In this document: one piece after another, positions 26,140 through 35,360 of the stretch
Numbering within the stretch: the first letter of the stretch is position 1
Layout of the letters: the number at the start of each line of letters is the position of its first letter
From: an uncultured bacterium
Lineage (GTDB): Bacteria; Armatimonadota; UBA5829
Reading direction: 5' to 3'
Assembly: GCA_938074205.1 (NCBI GenBank)
Contig: CALJES010000005.1
Location: 1 to 64,000, forward strand
Length of the DNA stretch: 64,000 nt
Translations under genes and position numbers: made by a program
Notes under the pieces: model-generated
Seen by the model: the letters and a program-made list of their open reading frames with translations, nothing else
Told to the model about the DNA's origin: nothing
The model's database searches: none

Positions 26140-27429
26140 CTAGCCCTGAATTGCAAAGGTAATAGCGAAGATGACAGCTATCGCCGCCATAATGGGGTGT
26201 ATTTGTCGGGCTTTGCCGCGCAGAAGCTTTATCAGCGTGTAGGCGATGAAGCCGTAGCCAATACCGTGTGAGATTGAAAGAGTCAAGGGCATAACTATCA
26301 TTATGAGAAATGCGGGAAACGCCTCTTCGAAGTCGTCAAACGATATCTCCCTCACAAGGGACATCAGTAGAAACCCGACTATTATCAAAACCGGCGCCGT
26401 CGCGACGGCCGGAACCATTCCCACAACCGGCGAAAAGAACAAAGCGAATAGAAAGAGAATTGCAACCACCAGGCTAGTAAGTCCGGTTCTGCCGCCCTCG
26501 CCGACGCCCGCTGCGCTCTCTATGTATGTGGTGGTCGAACTGGCGCCGCAAAACGCTCCCCACGCCGCTGCCAAGGAATCGATAAGTAGCACGCGCCGCA
26601 GCCGCGGCATACGGCCGTCCGGCCCGACAAACCCGGCCTGCTCGCCGACCCCGATTACCGTGCCCATCGTATCGAAGAAGTCGACCATCATAAACGAGAA
26701 TATGGCAGCTGCGAATGCCAGCGACGCGGCACCAAGTATATCAGCCCTACCAAACGTCGAGAAATCTGGCAGCGCGAGCCAGCGGCTTGGAGCTTTTGCC
26801 TGCCCAAAAATGAATGCTATGGCAGTAGTCGCAAATATGCCCAGAAGCAGAGCCCCGCGCACGCGCCACGCCATCAACACCGCCGATATCGCAACTCCCG
26901 CAGTAGCTATCAGCGTCTTAGTGCTGTGTAGCGAGCCGTAAGTGAGTATAGGTCCTTTCTCGGGATGTATTATCCAACCTGCACTCTGCATTCCCAGCAG
27001 AGCAATGAGTAGTCCGATACCGACGCCTATAGCGCGCTTTAGGTTCATCGGAATAGCCCGCATTACGGCCTCTCTCAAGCCAACCAATACGAGCAGGAAG
27101 ATCAGAAGCCCTTCGAGTACGACCACCCCCATCGCCACCTGCCAAGATACGCCGCGCGAAAGCGCGAAACTAACGACCGCACTGTTCATTCCCATACCAG
27201 CGGCAAGCGCGAAGGGATAGTTCGTATAAAGCCCCATCGCCAGCGTAGGCACCGCGGCTCCTATGCATGTACCGGCAACAGTTGCTTCGAACGGTATTCC
27301 GAGCGCAGAAAGAACCGTGGGGTTCACGAAAATGATATAGGCCATTGTCATGAAGGTAGTCAGACCCGCAACTACCTCCGTCTTGACGCTCGTTCCGCGT
27401 TCCTCAAGTCTGAAGATGCGATTTAGCAT
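26140..27429 (-). CDS. NCS2-family purine permease (AzgA/PbuG type)
   Basis: 429 residues with the usual run of hydrophobic helices. Family marks are VVAGLTTFMTMAYIIFVNP near the N-terminus, FALAAGMGMNSA in TM3 and FMMVDFFDTMGTVIGVGEQAG with the acidic substrate-binding region in TM8, plus GASSTTTYIESAAGVGEGGRTG in TM10, all classic for AzgA-type guanine/hypoxanthine/adenine transporters. It imports purine bases by proton symport. It lies 37 nt downstream of apt, whose enzyme converts adenine into AMP, so adenine or hypoxanthine is the likely substrate. Confidence 0.9.
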   Translation of the reverse strand: MLNRIFRLEERGTSVKTEVVAGLTTFMTMAYIIFVNPTVLSALGIPFEATVAGTCIGAAVPTLAMGLYTNYPFALAAGMGMNSAVVSFALSRGVSWQVAMGVVVLEGLLIFLLVLVGLREAVMRAIPMNLKRAIGVGIGLLIALLGMQSAGWIIHPEKGPILTYGSLHSTKTLIATAGVAISAVLMAWRVRGALLLGIFATTAIAFIFGQAKAPSRWLALPDFSTFGRADILGAASLAFAAAIFSFMMVDFFDTMGTVIGVGEQAGFVGPDGRMPRLRRVLLIDSLAAAWGAFCGASSTTTYIESAAGVGEGGRTGLTSLVVAILFLFALFFSPVVGMVPAVATAPVLIIVGFLLMSLVREISFDDFEEAFPAFLIMIVMPLTLSISHGIGYGFIAYTLIKLLRGKARQIHPIMAAIAVIFAITFAIQG

Positions 27430-27466
27430 GTGATATTCGCTATGACATGGTCGCTGCGTGCAGCGG

Positions 27467-27991
27467 CTAGTATGTCACGATGGTGCACACATCATAGCCT
27501 TCGAGCTGTTTACGGCCGTTTAGGGCGCTGAGTTCGATCAGGAATATGATACCGGCAACGACCCCGCCAACCTCCTCCACAAGCTGCGCCGCTGCGCGTG
27601 CCGTGCCGCCTGTGGCAAGCAGGTCATCTATTATCACGGCTCGCATTCCCGGTTCGATAGCATCTCTGTGCATCTCGACCGCGCTCGTGCCGTATTCCAG
27701 AGCATACTCCGCCCTCACCGTCTCCGCAGGCAACTTACCCGCTTTTCGAACAGGCACAAATCCGACCCCTAATTCGAATGCCGTAGGCGCACCCAATATG
27801 AAACCCCGTGATTCTATACCCACGATCACGGCCGGCTTCATCGGACGAGCACAGTCCACAAGCGAGCAAACAACTTCGCGAAACGCTTGAGGGTCTTGAA
27901 GAATGGGGGTTATGTCTCTGAAAAGGATACCCGGGGTAGGAAAATCTGGAACATCACGAATAAGCTGCTTCAGTGTGGCCTCACTTATCAT
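27467..27991 (-). CDS. apt: Adenine phosphoribosyltransferase
   Basis: 174 residues, normal for Apt, which makes AMP from adenine and PRPP. It begins MISEATLKQLIRDVPDFPTP and contains FRDITPIL, GIESRGFILGAP and the PRPP-binding motif AVIIDDLLATGGTARA. The ATG at 27991 is preferred over 28018 because GGAGGAGCGA lies immediately upstream. It sits in a run mtnP - mtnA - apt - permease. MtnP releases adenine from methylthioadenosine, giving Apt an internal source of substrate besides import. Confidence 0.96.
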   Translation of the reverse strand: MISEATLKQLIRDVPDFPTPGILFRDITPILQDPQAFREVVCSLVDCARPMKPAVIVGIESRGFILGAPTAFELGVGFVPVRKAGKLPAETVRAEYALEYGTSAVEMHRDAIEPGMRAVIIDDLLATGGTARAAAQLVEEVGGVVAGIIFLIELSALNGRKQLEGYDVCTIVTY

Positions 27992-28084
27992 TCGCTCCTC
28001 CGTTAACACTGCATACACACACCGCAGGTCTTACAGCTACAAGCAACCTTAATCAAAACCCGCGCCCACCCGTACGCAAGTACC

Positions 28085-29146
28085 TCACGCTCTCAAGCTT
28101 TGCTTGTACGGGGGATAAGCTATGCCCTTCTCAGTTATGATCGCCGTAACAAGAGCGGCAGGGGTTACATCGAAGCTGGGGTTGATCACGTTGGCGCCCA
28201 TGGGGCATATGCGCTTGCCCTCAATATGGGTGACCTCCTCATACGGCCGCTCCTCGATAGGGATTTCATCGCCAGACGCAAGCGAAAAATCGATGGTAGA
28301 TGTAGGTGCCGCGACGTAGAAAGGTATGCCGTGATGATGTGCCAGCACAGCCACAGAATAAGTGCCAATCTTGTTAGCTACGTCACCGTTGGCTGCTATG
28401 CGGTCAGCGCCAACGACAACGCAGTCAATGCGCCCTGCACGCATAAGAGAGCCAGCCATGTTGTCAGTGATAACCGTGACAGGAATGCCGTCTTGTACAA
28501 GCTCAAACGCAGTAAGTTTCATTCCCTGCAGCCGAGGACGCGTCTCATCAGCATACACATGCACCCGTTTGCCTGCTTCAACGGCAGCCCTGATCACGCC
28601 GAGCGCAGTTCCGTACGCCACGCACGCCAACGCTCCGGCATTACAATGCGTCAGCACGTGCCCGTAATCGGGCATCAGTTTCGCCCCGTATTCCCCGATC
28701 TTTCGGCACACTTGTTCGTCTTCTTCGAGCATGGCGCGCGCCGTCTGCTCTAACACGTCTTTGAGCCTGGCGCTATCGTATTTTTTCCGCACGCACTCGC
28801 GCGCAGCTTTCAGCATCCGCTCTATTCCCCAAAACAGGTTCACCGCAGTAGGACGGGTGTTCCTTAGTATGTGAGCGGCATGCTCCAACCGGCGGAGTAA
28901 CTCTTCCGGTTCTTCTGCTTCACCCGAACCAGCGGCCGCATCGTGCTGCTTAGCATTCCTTGCGGCCAACGCGATTCCCAAGGCTGCAGTCACTCCTATA
29001 GCGGGCGCACCGCGCACCTTCATGGTCTTGATGGCGTCTGCTACTTCTTCGGGAGTATCAAGCTCCAGGATAACCAGCTCGTGCGGCAGGCGATTTTGGT
29101 CGATCAGCAGCACCTTGCCCTGGACGTAATCTACAGTTCGATGCAT
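28085..29146 (-). CDS. mtnA: S-methyl-5-thioribose-1-phosphate isomerase MtnA
   Basis: 353 residues. MtnA converts methylthioribose 1-phosphate to the ribulose form in the methionine salvage pathway and belongs to the eIF2B-like family. Hallmarks are VRGAPAIGVTAALG, THCNAGALACVAYGTALG with the catalytic Cys, VVGADRIAANGDVANKIGTY with the catalytic Asp, and FYVAAPTSTIDF. The ATG at 29146 follows the mtnP stop by 11 nt and gives the usual MHRTVDY start; an upstream in-frame start would lie inside mtnP. No further salvage genes (mtnK/B/C/D) are in the window. Confidence 0.95.
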   Translation of the reverse strand: MHRTVDYVQGKVLLIDQNRLPHELVILELDTPEEVADAIKTMKVRGAPAIGVTAALGIALAARNAKQHDAAAGSGEAEEPEELLRRLEHAAHILRNTRPTAVNLFWGIERMLKAARECVRKKYDSARLKDVLEQTARAMLEEDEQVCRKIGEYGAKLMPDYGHVLTHCNAGALACVAYGTALGVIRAAVEAGKRVHVYADETRPRLQGMKLTAFELVQDGIPVTVITDNMAGSLMRAGRIDCVVVGADRIAANGDVANKIGTYSVAVLAHHHGIPFYVAAPTSTIDFSLASGDEIPIEERPYEEVTHIEGKRICPMGANVINPSFDVTPAALVTAIITEKGIAYPPYKQSLRA

Positions 29147-29157
29147 TAGGCTTACAC

Positions 29158-29964
29158 TTACCCCAATCTGGCGTACTTCAGCGCAGTTGCACACGGACAA
29201 TCGCGGGTATCAGGCATGCGCCTTATCATCTCCAGGATGAGCTTCTTGACGCGTTCGTTGTTGGCATTGAGAACGTTGATTATTTCCGCAGCGGATACGG
29301 GTTCGGCCCCGCCCTCGGCCACGATCCCAACGTCGTAATCCGTAACCAGCGCAATGTTCACATAGCATATTTCTTGTTCGAGCGCCAAGACACACTCCGG
29401 ATACTGCGTCATGTTTACGACGCTCCAACCCATTTTCGTAAACCACAAACTCTCAGCGCGCGTGGAAAACCTCGGCCCCTGGATAACCACGCAGGTACCG
29501 CCGTCGTGCATCGTCACCCCCTGCTCCCGGCCTATTTCCACAGCCAGCCTGCGCAAAGTTGGACAGTAGGGTTCGGCAGCGGAGATATGCGTGGTAATGG
29601 GACCGTCATAGAATGTATCCTTGCGTCCGGATGTGCGGTCGACAAACTGATCGCACACCACAAAGTCCCCCGGCTTAATATGAGCCTGCAGACTGCCTAC
29701 AGCATTTGGCCCGATAATTCGGGTGACGCCCAAATGTTTCATAGCATAGATGTTCGCGCGATACGGAATCGCATGGGGCGGATACTGGTGCGACTTGCCA
29801 TGCCTAGGCAGAAACGCAACCCTTCTGCCGGCAACAGTGCCCACCGCCACTTTATCGCTAGGCGGCCCATACGGCGTCTCGACTTTGATTTCTTCGAACT
29901 CGTCCAACAAAGAGTAAAAACCAGAACCCCCAAACACGCCGATTTCCGCTTTGTAATCCGTCAT
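29158..29964 (-). CDS. mtnP: S-methyl-5'-thioadenosine phosphorylase MtnP
   Basis: 268 residues, full length for MTA phosphorylase, which splits methylthioadenosine (a polyamine by-product) into adenine and methylthioribose 1-phosphate. Motifs: IGVFGGSGFY, LPRHGKSHQYPPHAIPYRAN, IGPNAVGSLQ, VIQGPRFSTRAES and VVNMTQYPE with the base-pocket Met-Thr. GGGGGAG precedes the ATG. It is followed by mtnA and apt, whose enzymes consume its two products. Confidence 0.95.
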   Translation of the reverse strand: MTDYKAEIGVFGGSGFYSLLDEFEEIKVETPYGPPSDKVAVGTVAGRRVAFLPRHGKSHQYPPHAIPYRANIYAMKHLGVTRIIGPNAVGSLQAHIKPGDFVVCDQFVDRTSGRKDTFYDGPITTHISAAEPYCPTLRRLAVEIGREQGVTMHDGGTCVVIQGPRFSTRAESLWFTKMGWSVVNMTQYPECVLALEQEICYVNIALVTDYDVGIVAEGGAEPVSAAEIINVLNANNERVKKLILEMIRRMPDTRDCPCATALKYARLG

Positions 29965-30057
29965 AATCTCCCCCTATGGAAACTCCCACGTGCTGCTCCT
30001 TGGAGCACTCGTAAAATTTACAGTTTTACACTACACCGCGGGCTTTATGTTACCCCC

Positions 30058-30780
30058 TCAGACGGCTCCCATGTCCGTTGAAGACCATTTGTCAACCGCC
30101 TCAAGCGCCTCAAGCGCCGCTGCTTGCTCTGCCTGCTTTTTGCTCTTACCCCTGCCGCGACCTAATACGCGGTCGCCCAGGCGAGCCTCGACGGTGAAAG
30201 TCTTGTCGTGATCGGCACCAGACTCTTCGATCACCACATACCGGGGTGCCCTCTTATAGATACCTTGAGTGTGCTCCTGAAGCAAAGTTTTGTAGTCTCT
30301 TATGTGCTCCTTGCGTTCTATGTCGATAAGGATAGACTCCAACGCTTTCAGGATAAACTCTCGGGCTGCGTCCAAGCCAACATCCAGAAATATCACCGCG
30401 ATGACTGCCTCGAAGGTATCAGCCAGAATGGAGGGTCTAGCCCTGCCCCCACTAGCCTCTTCTCCGGCGCTCATCAATATGAATTCCGGCAGACCCAGTT
30501 GCCTAGCGCTCTCGGCAAGCACAGGCTCGCTGACAGCTACTGCTTTTGCCTTGGCCAATTCGCCCTCAGGTCTATCGGGAAACTGCTTGAACAGGTACTC
30601 CGACACCACCAGCCCGAGCACGGCATCGCCGAGAAACTCCAGCCGCTCATTTGACTCGGATACGCTTGACTCGCCCAAGTACGACTTGTGAGTCAGCGCT
30701 TGCTCCAACAGGCGAACGTCGCGAATCTCGATTCCCAGCTTCCCGCAAACCTTCTTGACAGTCTGTGCATCAAGAGCCAT
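30058..30780 (-). CDS. rnc: Ribonuclease III
   Basis: 240 residues. RNase III cuts double-stranded RNA, including rRNA precursors. The catalytic domain has the signature NERLEFLGDAVLGLVV, and ADTFEAVIAVIFLDVG carries the second acidic metal ligand. A C-terminal dsRNA-binding domain spans about 160-230 (DYKTLLQEHTQG, GRGKSKKQAEQAAALEAL). It lies 16 nt downstream of aspC and behind the fatty-acid genes; an acpP-fabF-rnc order is common in bacteria, here with aspC inserted. Confidence 0.97.
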   Translation of the reverse strand: MALDAQTVKKVCGKLGIEIRDVRLLEQALTHKSYLGESSVSESNERLEFLGDAVLGLVVSEYLFKQFPDRPEGELAKAKAVAVSEPVLAESARQLGLPEFILMSAGEEASGGRARPSILADTFEAVIAVIFLDVGLDAAREFILKALESILIDIERKEHIRDYKTLLQEHTQGIYKRAPRYVVIEESGADHDKTFTVEARLGDRVLGRGRGKSKKQAEQAAALEALEAVDKWSSTDMGAV

Positions 30781-30796
30781 ACCGTCGAAATAGCCG

Positions 30797-31990
30797 CTAC
30801 TCCAGGCTGCGCACAGCCCTTTCCAACCTATCCATGCCCTTTTCTATGGCCTCCATAGAAGTGGCGTAGGAAAAGCGCATGTAATCGTCTGCACCGAACC
30901 CGAAACCGGCAACCGCCGCCACCTGCGCCGCTTCTAGAGCAAAAGCTTCGAAATCAGCCGATCCCTGGATAACTTTACCGTTATACTTCCGGCCGTAAAG
31001 ACCAGAAACGTTTGGGAAAGCATAAAAAGCCCCACCCGGCATCAAGCATGATATACCCTCTATGGAGTTCAGGCGCTCGACGATGTAGCGGCGCCGGCGG
31101 TCGAATTCCGCCACCATTGCATCTACCACGTCCTGAGGCCCCTCGAGCGCCGCCACCGCTGCCGGTTGCGTAAACGAGACCATATTGGACGCACTGTGGC
31201 TCTGGATAGCCTCCATCGCCGCCACAATCTCCTTTTCGGCCGCCGCATAGCCCAGCCGCCAACCAGTCATAGAGTAAGCCTTGGAAAACCCGTTGACGGT
31301 TATTGTGAGTTTCTTTATCTCAGGCCCAAGCGAGGCAATCGACACGTGTTCCCGGCCATCGTAGATAATTTTCTCATAGATTTCGTCTGAAAGCACGTAA
31401 AAGCCCCTTTCGACGGCCAGCTCAGCTATCTGCTCAATCTGTTTTCGGTCGTAAACCCCGCCCGTGGGATTCGAAGGACTATTCAAGATCAGCATGCGAG
31501 TTCTTGGAGTAATGGCCTCGCGAAGCTGTTCGACCGTGACGGTGAAACCTGTAGATTCGTCCGTGTGCAAGTAAACAGGCTTGGCGTCTGCAAGCCCCAC
31601 TATCTCAGGGTAACTCACCCAATAAGGCGCGGGTATGATCACCTCGTCGCCCGGATTAACGGTGGCTAGGACAGCGTTATAGATAGAGTGCTTGGCGCCC
31701 AAAGAAACGATTATGTTTGAGGGCTCATACTTCAGGCCATTCTCGCGCTCGAGCTTGGCGCATATGGCCTTTCGAAGTTCAAGAGTGCCGGCAGTAGGGG
31801 TATACTTGGTAAACCCGGAAAGCAGCGACTTTATTGCGGCGTCTTTTATGTGCTGCGGTGTATCGAAGTCGGGTTCGCCGGCGCCAAAGTTCACAATATC
31901 GATCCCTTCGGCTTGCATCTGCTTGGCTTTCGCTGAAGCGGCGAGCGTAGGAGAAGGAGCTATTCTTCTGGCGCGGTCTGAGATAAACAA
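30797..31990 (-). CDS. aspC: Class I/II aminotransferase, aspartate aminotransferase type
   Basis: 397 residues of the aspartate aminotransferase subgroup Ib. PLP-binding and family motifs: GAGEPDFDTPQHI, LNSPSNPTGGVY, NGFSKAYSMTGWRLGY with the Schiff-base Lys, and a C-terminal RFSYATS with the carboxylate-binding Arg. The TTG at 31990 is preferred to the TTG at 31996: AGGAGG is nine bases before the first and only three before the second. It interconverts aspartate and glutamate. Other substrates (aromatic amino acids, prephenate) are possible in this subgroup. It lies between fabF and rnc. Confidence 0.92.
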   Translation of the reverse strand: MFISDRARRIAPSPTLAASAKAKQMQAEGIDIVNFGAGEPDFDTPQHIKDAAIKSLLSGFTKYTPTAGTLELRKAICAKLERENGLKYEPSNIIVSLGAKHSIYNAVLATVNPGDEVIIPAPYWVSYPEIVGLADAKPVYLHTDESTGFTVTVEQLREAITPRTRMLILNSPSNPTGGVYDRKQIEQIAELAVERGFYVLSDEIYEKIIYDGREHVSIASLGPEIKKLTITVNGFSKAYSMTGWRLGYAAAEKEIVAAMEAIQSHSASNMVSFTQPAAVAALEGPQDVVDAMVAEFDRRRRYIVERLNSIEGISCLMPGGAFYAFPNVSGLYGRKYNGKVIQGSADFEAFALEAAQVAAVAGFGFGADDYMRFSYATSMEAIEKGMDRLERAVRSLE

Positions 31991-32024
31991 TTCCAACTAC
32001 CTCCTGTAAGCTTAAGAATGAACA

Positions 32025-32069
32025 GCAGCAGGGGGAATCGCCATCCAAAGCACGTATTCCGCCTGCTGC
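32025..32069 (-). terminator. Long hairpin downstream of fabF
   Basis: On the minus strand GCAGCAGG-C-GGAAT pairs with ATTCC-C-CCTGCTGC (13 bp with one mismatch) around a 17-nt loop, 11 nt after the fabF stop. It is followed by TGTTCATTCTT, not a clean T-run. It could be a terminator or an mRNA processing/stability element separating fabF from aspC-rnc. Confidence 0.5.
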
Positions 32070-32079
32070 CGCCCACGGC

Positions 32080-33318
32080 TTACCCAGCGAAGCGCTTGAA
32101 TATAATCGTAGCGTTCTGACCGCCGAACCCGAAAGAATTGTTCATCGCGTAATCGACTTTCGCCTCTCGTGCAGTGTGAGGGACGTAGTCGAGGTCGCAT
32201 TCGGGATCAGGTTCGAAGAGGTTTCTTGTAGGCGGAATCACCCCGTCCGTAATTGCTTTCACGCACGCTATGCTCTCGACAGCTCCCGCCGCACCAAGCA
32301 GATGTCCAATCATAGACTTAGTAGAGCTGATCGCAACTTTGTAGGCGTGCTCGCCGAGCACTTGCTTGATAGCCTTGGTTTCCTCCGGATCTCCTATCGG
32401 CGTAGAAGTGCCATGCGCATTGATGTAATCTATCTTTTCCGGTTCAATCCCCGCGCTCTTTAGCGCGTTTTGCATGCTTCTAGCTGCACCATCGCGATGG
32501 ATAGCAACCATATCGTAAGCGTCGGCCGACAGCCCATAACCGGCGATTTCGGCATAGATTTTGGCTCCTCGCTTCTTCGCCCTCTCCAATTCTTCTAACA
32601 CCAGCACTCCGGCGCCCTCGCCCATTACGAAGCCGTCGCGATCCTTATCAAAGGGTCGGCTTGCGTGCTCTGGGTCATCGTTGCGCGTCGAAACCGCTTT
32701 CATAGTGCAGAAACCCGCGTAAGAAAGCGGCCTTATGGCAGCCTCAGAGCCTCCCGCCAGCATTACGTCGGCGTCGCCCCGGCGAATTATATGCCACGCT
32801 TCGCCGATACAGTGGCTCGCCGTAGCACAAGCCGTCACTACCGCCATATTGGGCCCCTTGGCACCAGTCTGAATCGCAATAACCCCGCTTGCCATGTTGG
32901 CTATGAGCATCGGCACGAAAAACGGGCTCACCCGCCGCGGACCGTACTCAATGAGGTTACGGTCGTTTATTTCCCAGGTTTCAACTCCGCCGATGCCGGA
33001 ACCAACCAGCACGCCCACTCGGCACGCATTCTCGTCGGTGATCGTGAGCCCGCTGTCTGCCAGCGCCATCTTCGCAGCAACAACCGCAAACTGCGTGAAC
33101 CTGTCCATCCGCCGCGCCTCTTTGGGATCAATAAACTGCGACGGATCGAAGCCCTTCACCTCACCTGCGATTCTTGTCGAGTGGTTGGAAGCATCGAAAT
33201 GGGTTATTGGGCCTATGCCGTTCTTGCCTGCTTTGATGGCTTCCCAGTACTCGTCGACGGTATTGCCGACAGGCGTAATCGCGGCAAGGCCCGTAATAAC
33301 AACTCTTCTATCCTGCAT
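32080..33318 (-). CDS. fabF: 3-oxoacyl-[acyl-carrier-protein] synthase II
   Basis: 412 residues, normal for FabF, the condensing enzyme that elongates acyl-ACP. The Cys-His-His active site is visible: TACATASHC (Cys about 163), [11 protein letters not shown] and [12 protein letters not shown]. It starts immediately after the acpP stop, so the two are translated from one message. It is the last of the fab genes in the run fabH-fabD-fabG-acpP-fabF. Confidence 0.97.
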   Translation of the reverse strand: MQDRRVVITGLAAITPVGNTVDEYWEAIKAGKNGIGPITHFDASNHSTRIAGEVKGFDPSQFIDPKEARRMDRFTQFAVVAAKMALADSGLTITDENACRVGVLVGSGIGGVETWEINDRNLIEYGPRRVSPFFVPMLIANMASGVIAIQTGAKGPNMAVVTACATASHCIGEAWHIIRRGDADVMLAGGSEAAIRPLSYAGFCTMKAVSTRNDDPEHASRPFDKDRDGFVMGEGAGVLVLEELERAKKRGAKIYAEIAGYGLSADAYDMVAIHRDGAARSMQNALKSAGIEPEKIDYINAHGTSTPIGDPEETKAIKQVLGEHAYKVAISSTKSMIGHLLGAAGAVESIACVKAITDGVIPPTRNLFEPDPECDLDYVPHTAREAKVDYAMNNSFGFGGQNATIIFKRFAG

Positions 33319-33564
33319 CTACCCTTGCTCAGCCAATTTTTTGTCTATGTACTCTACTGCTTGCTTAACCGTCTGAATCCGCTCGGCCTCTTCGTCCGGT
33401 ATTTCGATCTCGAATTCATCTTCGAAGCCCATAACCAGATCAACTACGTCCAGAGAATCTGCGCCCAGATCGTCAACGAACGAGGCCTCCTCGGTGACTT
33501 CCTCTGGGCTGACCTTTAGCTTGTCCACGACAACTTTTCTGACTCTCTCAAGAGTGGTTGACAA
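33319..33564 (-). CDS. acpP: Acyl carrier protein
   Basis: 81 residues, acidic, with the phosphopantetheine attachment site [12 protein letters not shown] and the following [13 protein letters not shown] helix. ACP carries growing acyl chains. The start codon is TTG (33562-33564), with GGAGGG about nine bases upstream; no ATG gives the canonical N-terminus. A TTG start for so highly expressed a protein is notable. It lies between fabG and fabF. Confidence 0.97.
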   Translation of the reverse strand: MSTTLERVRKVVVDKLKVSPEEVTEEASFVDDLGADSLDVVDLVMGFEDEFEIEIPDEEAERIQTVKQAVEYIDKKLAEQG

Positions 33565-33609
33565 TTTGGTTCCCTCCGTGATTTGTAAAGCTTAGTGTGT
33601 AGTTATAGT

Positions 33610-34359
33610 CTACATCGCCAGTCCGCCATCGACTGCGATGACTTGGCCGGTTATGTAGCTCGATGCGTCTGAGCAGAGGAAAAGCACTACCTCTGCGACA
33701 TCCTCCGGAGTACCAAGTCGCCGTAAGGGGATCCTATCCTCGATACCCTTCCTGGCGTCCTCGGGCATTTCTTCTGTCATAGCGGTCTGAATGAACCCAG
33801 GCGCTACGGCATTTACGTTGATACCCCTCGAGCCGAGCTCCTTGGCAACTGACTTGGTAAATGCTATGACCCCTCCTTTGGAAGCCGAGTAGTTCGCCTG
33901 CCCCACGTTGCCTACTATGCCCATAACGCTGGACATGTTCACAATCTTGCCTGTGCGCTGCCGCATCATAAGCTTGGCAACAGCCTTGGTGCAGTTGAAT
34001 ACGCCTTTCAGGTTAGTATCCAAAACCGCGTCCCACTCAGCCTCGCTCATCCGCACCAGTAAGTTGTCGCGGGTTATCCCGGCGTTGTTGATTAGTATAT
34101 CGATCTTGGAAAACCTGTCAACTGCGGCTTGAACCATTCGCTCGACGTCAGAAGCGTCCGCAACATTTGCCTGCAGCGCAAGCGCTTCGCCCCCCATCTG
34201 CTCAACTTCTTTTGCAACAGCCTCCGCAGCTTCGGCAACGTAGTCAACAATGACAATCTTTGCCCCTTCGCCAGCCAATCTCAGAGCGATCGCTCGCCCG
34301 ATGCCCTTTCCGGCTCGACCCGCGCCTGTTATAAGTGCCACTTGTCCTTCCAGCTTCAT
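33610..34359 (-). CDS. fabG: 3-oxoacyl-[acyl-carrier-protein] reductase
   Basis: 249 residues, short-chain dehydrogenase family. The NADPH-binding glycine motif is [19 protein letters not shown] follows, and the catalytic Ser-Tyr-Lys lies in MSSVMG and YSASKGG. The C-terminus ([15 protein letters not shown]) is characteristic of FabG. The ATG at 34359 fits best, with GCAGGG about nine bases before it; a GTG at 34365 overlaps the fabD stop. It reduces 3-oxoacyl-ACP in the elongation cycle. Confidence 0.96.
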   Translation of the reverse strand: MKLEGQVALITGAGRAGKGIGRAIALRLAGEGAKIVIVDYVAEAAEAVAKEVEQMGGEALALQANVADASDVERMVQAAVDRFSKIDILINNAGITRDNLLVRMSEAEWDAVLDTNLKGVFNCTKAVAKLMMRQRTGKIVNMSSVMGIVGNVGQANYSASKGGVIAFTKSVAKELGSRGINVNAVAPGFIQTAMTEEMPEDARKGIEDRIPLRRLGTPEDVAEVVLFLCSDASSYITGQVIAVDGGLAM

Positions 34360-34364
34360 ATCCA

Positions 34365-35360
34365 CTAACCCTGCAAACTCAAAAGCGCATCGACCGATGC
34401 CTTATCGCCTATAGAGTGTACCTCAGCGGCAGGTGCGATGCGCTTGATAAGTCCTGCCAACACATTGCCTGCCCCTAATTCTATAAATGCTTCGACCCCT
34501 GCGTCAAGCATGCGCTGCACCGATTCAACCCATCGCACACTACCCGTAATCTGCTTCGAGAGGTTCTCTCGAATTTCAGATGCAGACGTTTCCCGCTCAG
34601 CACTAAAGTTCGCTACCACCGGCACAACCGCGTCTCGGATCTCCGCCGACTCAAGAAATCGCGCCAGTTCTTGGGCCGCGGATTCCATCAGTGGCGAATG
34701 GAAAGCGCCCGCAACGTTCAGCGCAACTACGCGCTTTGCACCCATTTCCTTCGCAATTTCAGATGCTCGCTCAACTGCGCTGTGTTCCCCTGATACAACC
34801 GTCTGTATTGGGCTGTTGAAGTTGGCGGCAACGATTGTGCCTGCGCTGGATGCTTTGCGCACCACCTCCTCAACTTGCTCCGGAGACAATCCCAACACAG
34901 CAGCCATAGTGCCCGGATGTTCCTCGGCTGCCTTCTGCATCAGCTCAGCGCGCTTGCGCACCAGTTTTAGGCCCGTCTCGAAAGAAAAAGCACCCGCCGC
35001 AAAAAGCGCCGCATATTCCCCTACGCTGTGGCCAGCGGTGAACAGCACGTTTCCTCGAGTCTCCTCTTTCAAAAGCGGCGATTCGATCTCCCCGCAGCAG
35101 CCTTCGGAGCCGTACAAAGCCACAAGGGCGGCGCAAGATGTCACATAGAGCGCCGGCTGCGTATTGATCGTCTGCCTGAGCTCATCCTCCGGCCCCTGCC
35201 AACACAGTTTCGATATCGCGCAGCCGAGCATGTCATCGGCACGGGCGAACACGGCTTGCGCAGACGGAAAGTTCTCCGCCAGATCTCTTCCCATGCCTAC
35301 CTCTTGCGACCCCTGCCCAGGAAAGACCAGAGCAATCTTTCTCAATCCTAAAACACCCAT
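34365..35360 (-). CDS. fabD: Malonyl CoA-acyl carrier protein transacylase
   Basis: 331 residues. FabD loads malonate onto ACP. It has VFPGQGSQ near the N-terminus, the nucleophile motif [15 protein letters not shown] and AFHSPLM with the catalytic His. A Cys-containing stretch before the Ser motif ([20 protein letters not shown]) is longer than in E. coli FabD and probably a surface loop. The ATG at 35360 overlaps the end of fabH by 13 bp, with GGTGAT upstream, implying coupled translation. Confidence 0.95.
   Translation of the reverse strand: MGVLGLRKIALVFPGQGSQEVGMGRDLAENFPSAQAVFARADDMLGCAISKLCWQGPEDELRQTINTQPALYVTSCAALVALYGSEGCCGEIESPLLKEETRGNVLFTAGHSVGEYAALFAAGAFSFETGLKLVRKRAELMQKAAEEHPGTMAAVLGLSPEQVEEVVRKASSAGTIVAANFNSPIQTVVSGEHSAVERASEIAKEMGAKRVVALNVAGAFHSPLMESAAQELARFLESAEIRDAVVPVVANFSAERETSASEIRENLSKQITGSVRWVESVQRMLDAGVEAFIELGAGNVLAGLIKRIAPAAEVHSIGDKASVDALLSLQG

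Noticed and set aside
29965..30057. Possible riboswitch (SAM type) before mtnP
   Set aside because: Only a short TGCTCC-AA-GGAGCA palindrome is present; the gap is too small for a SAM aptamer and no conserved core is seen.
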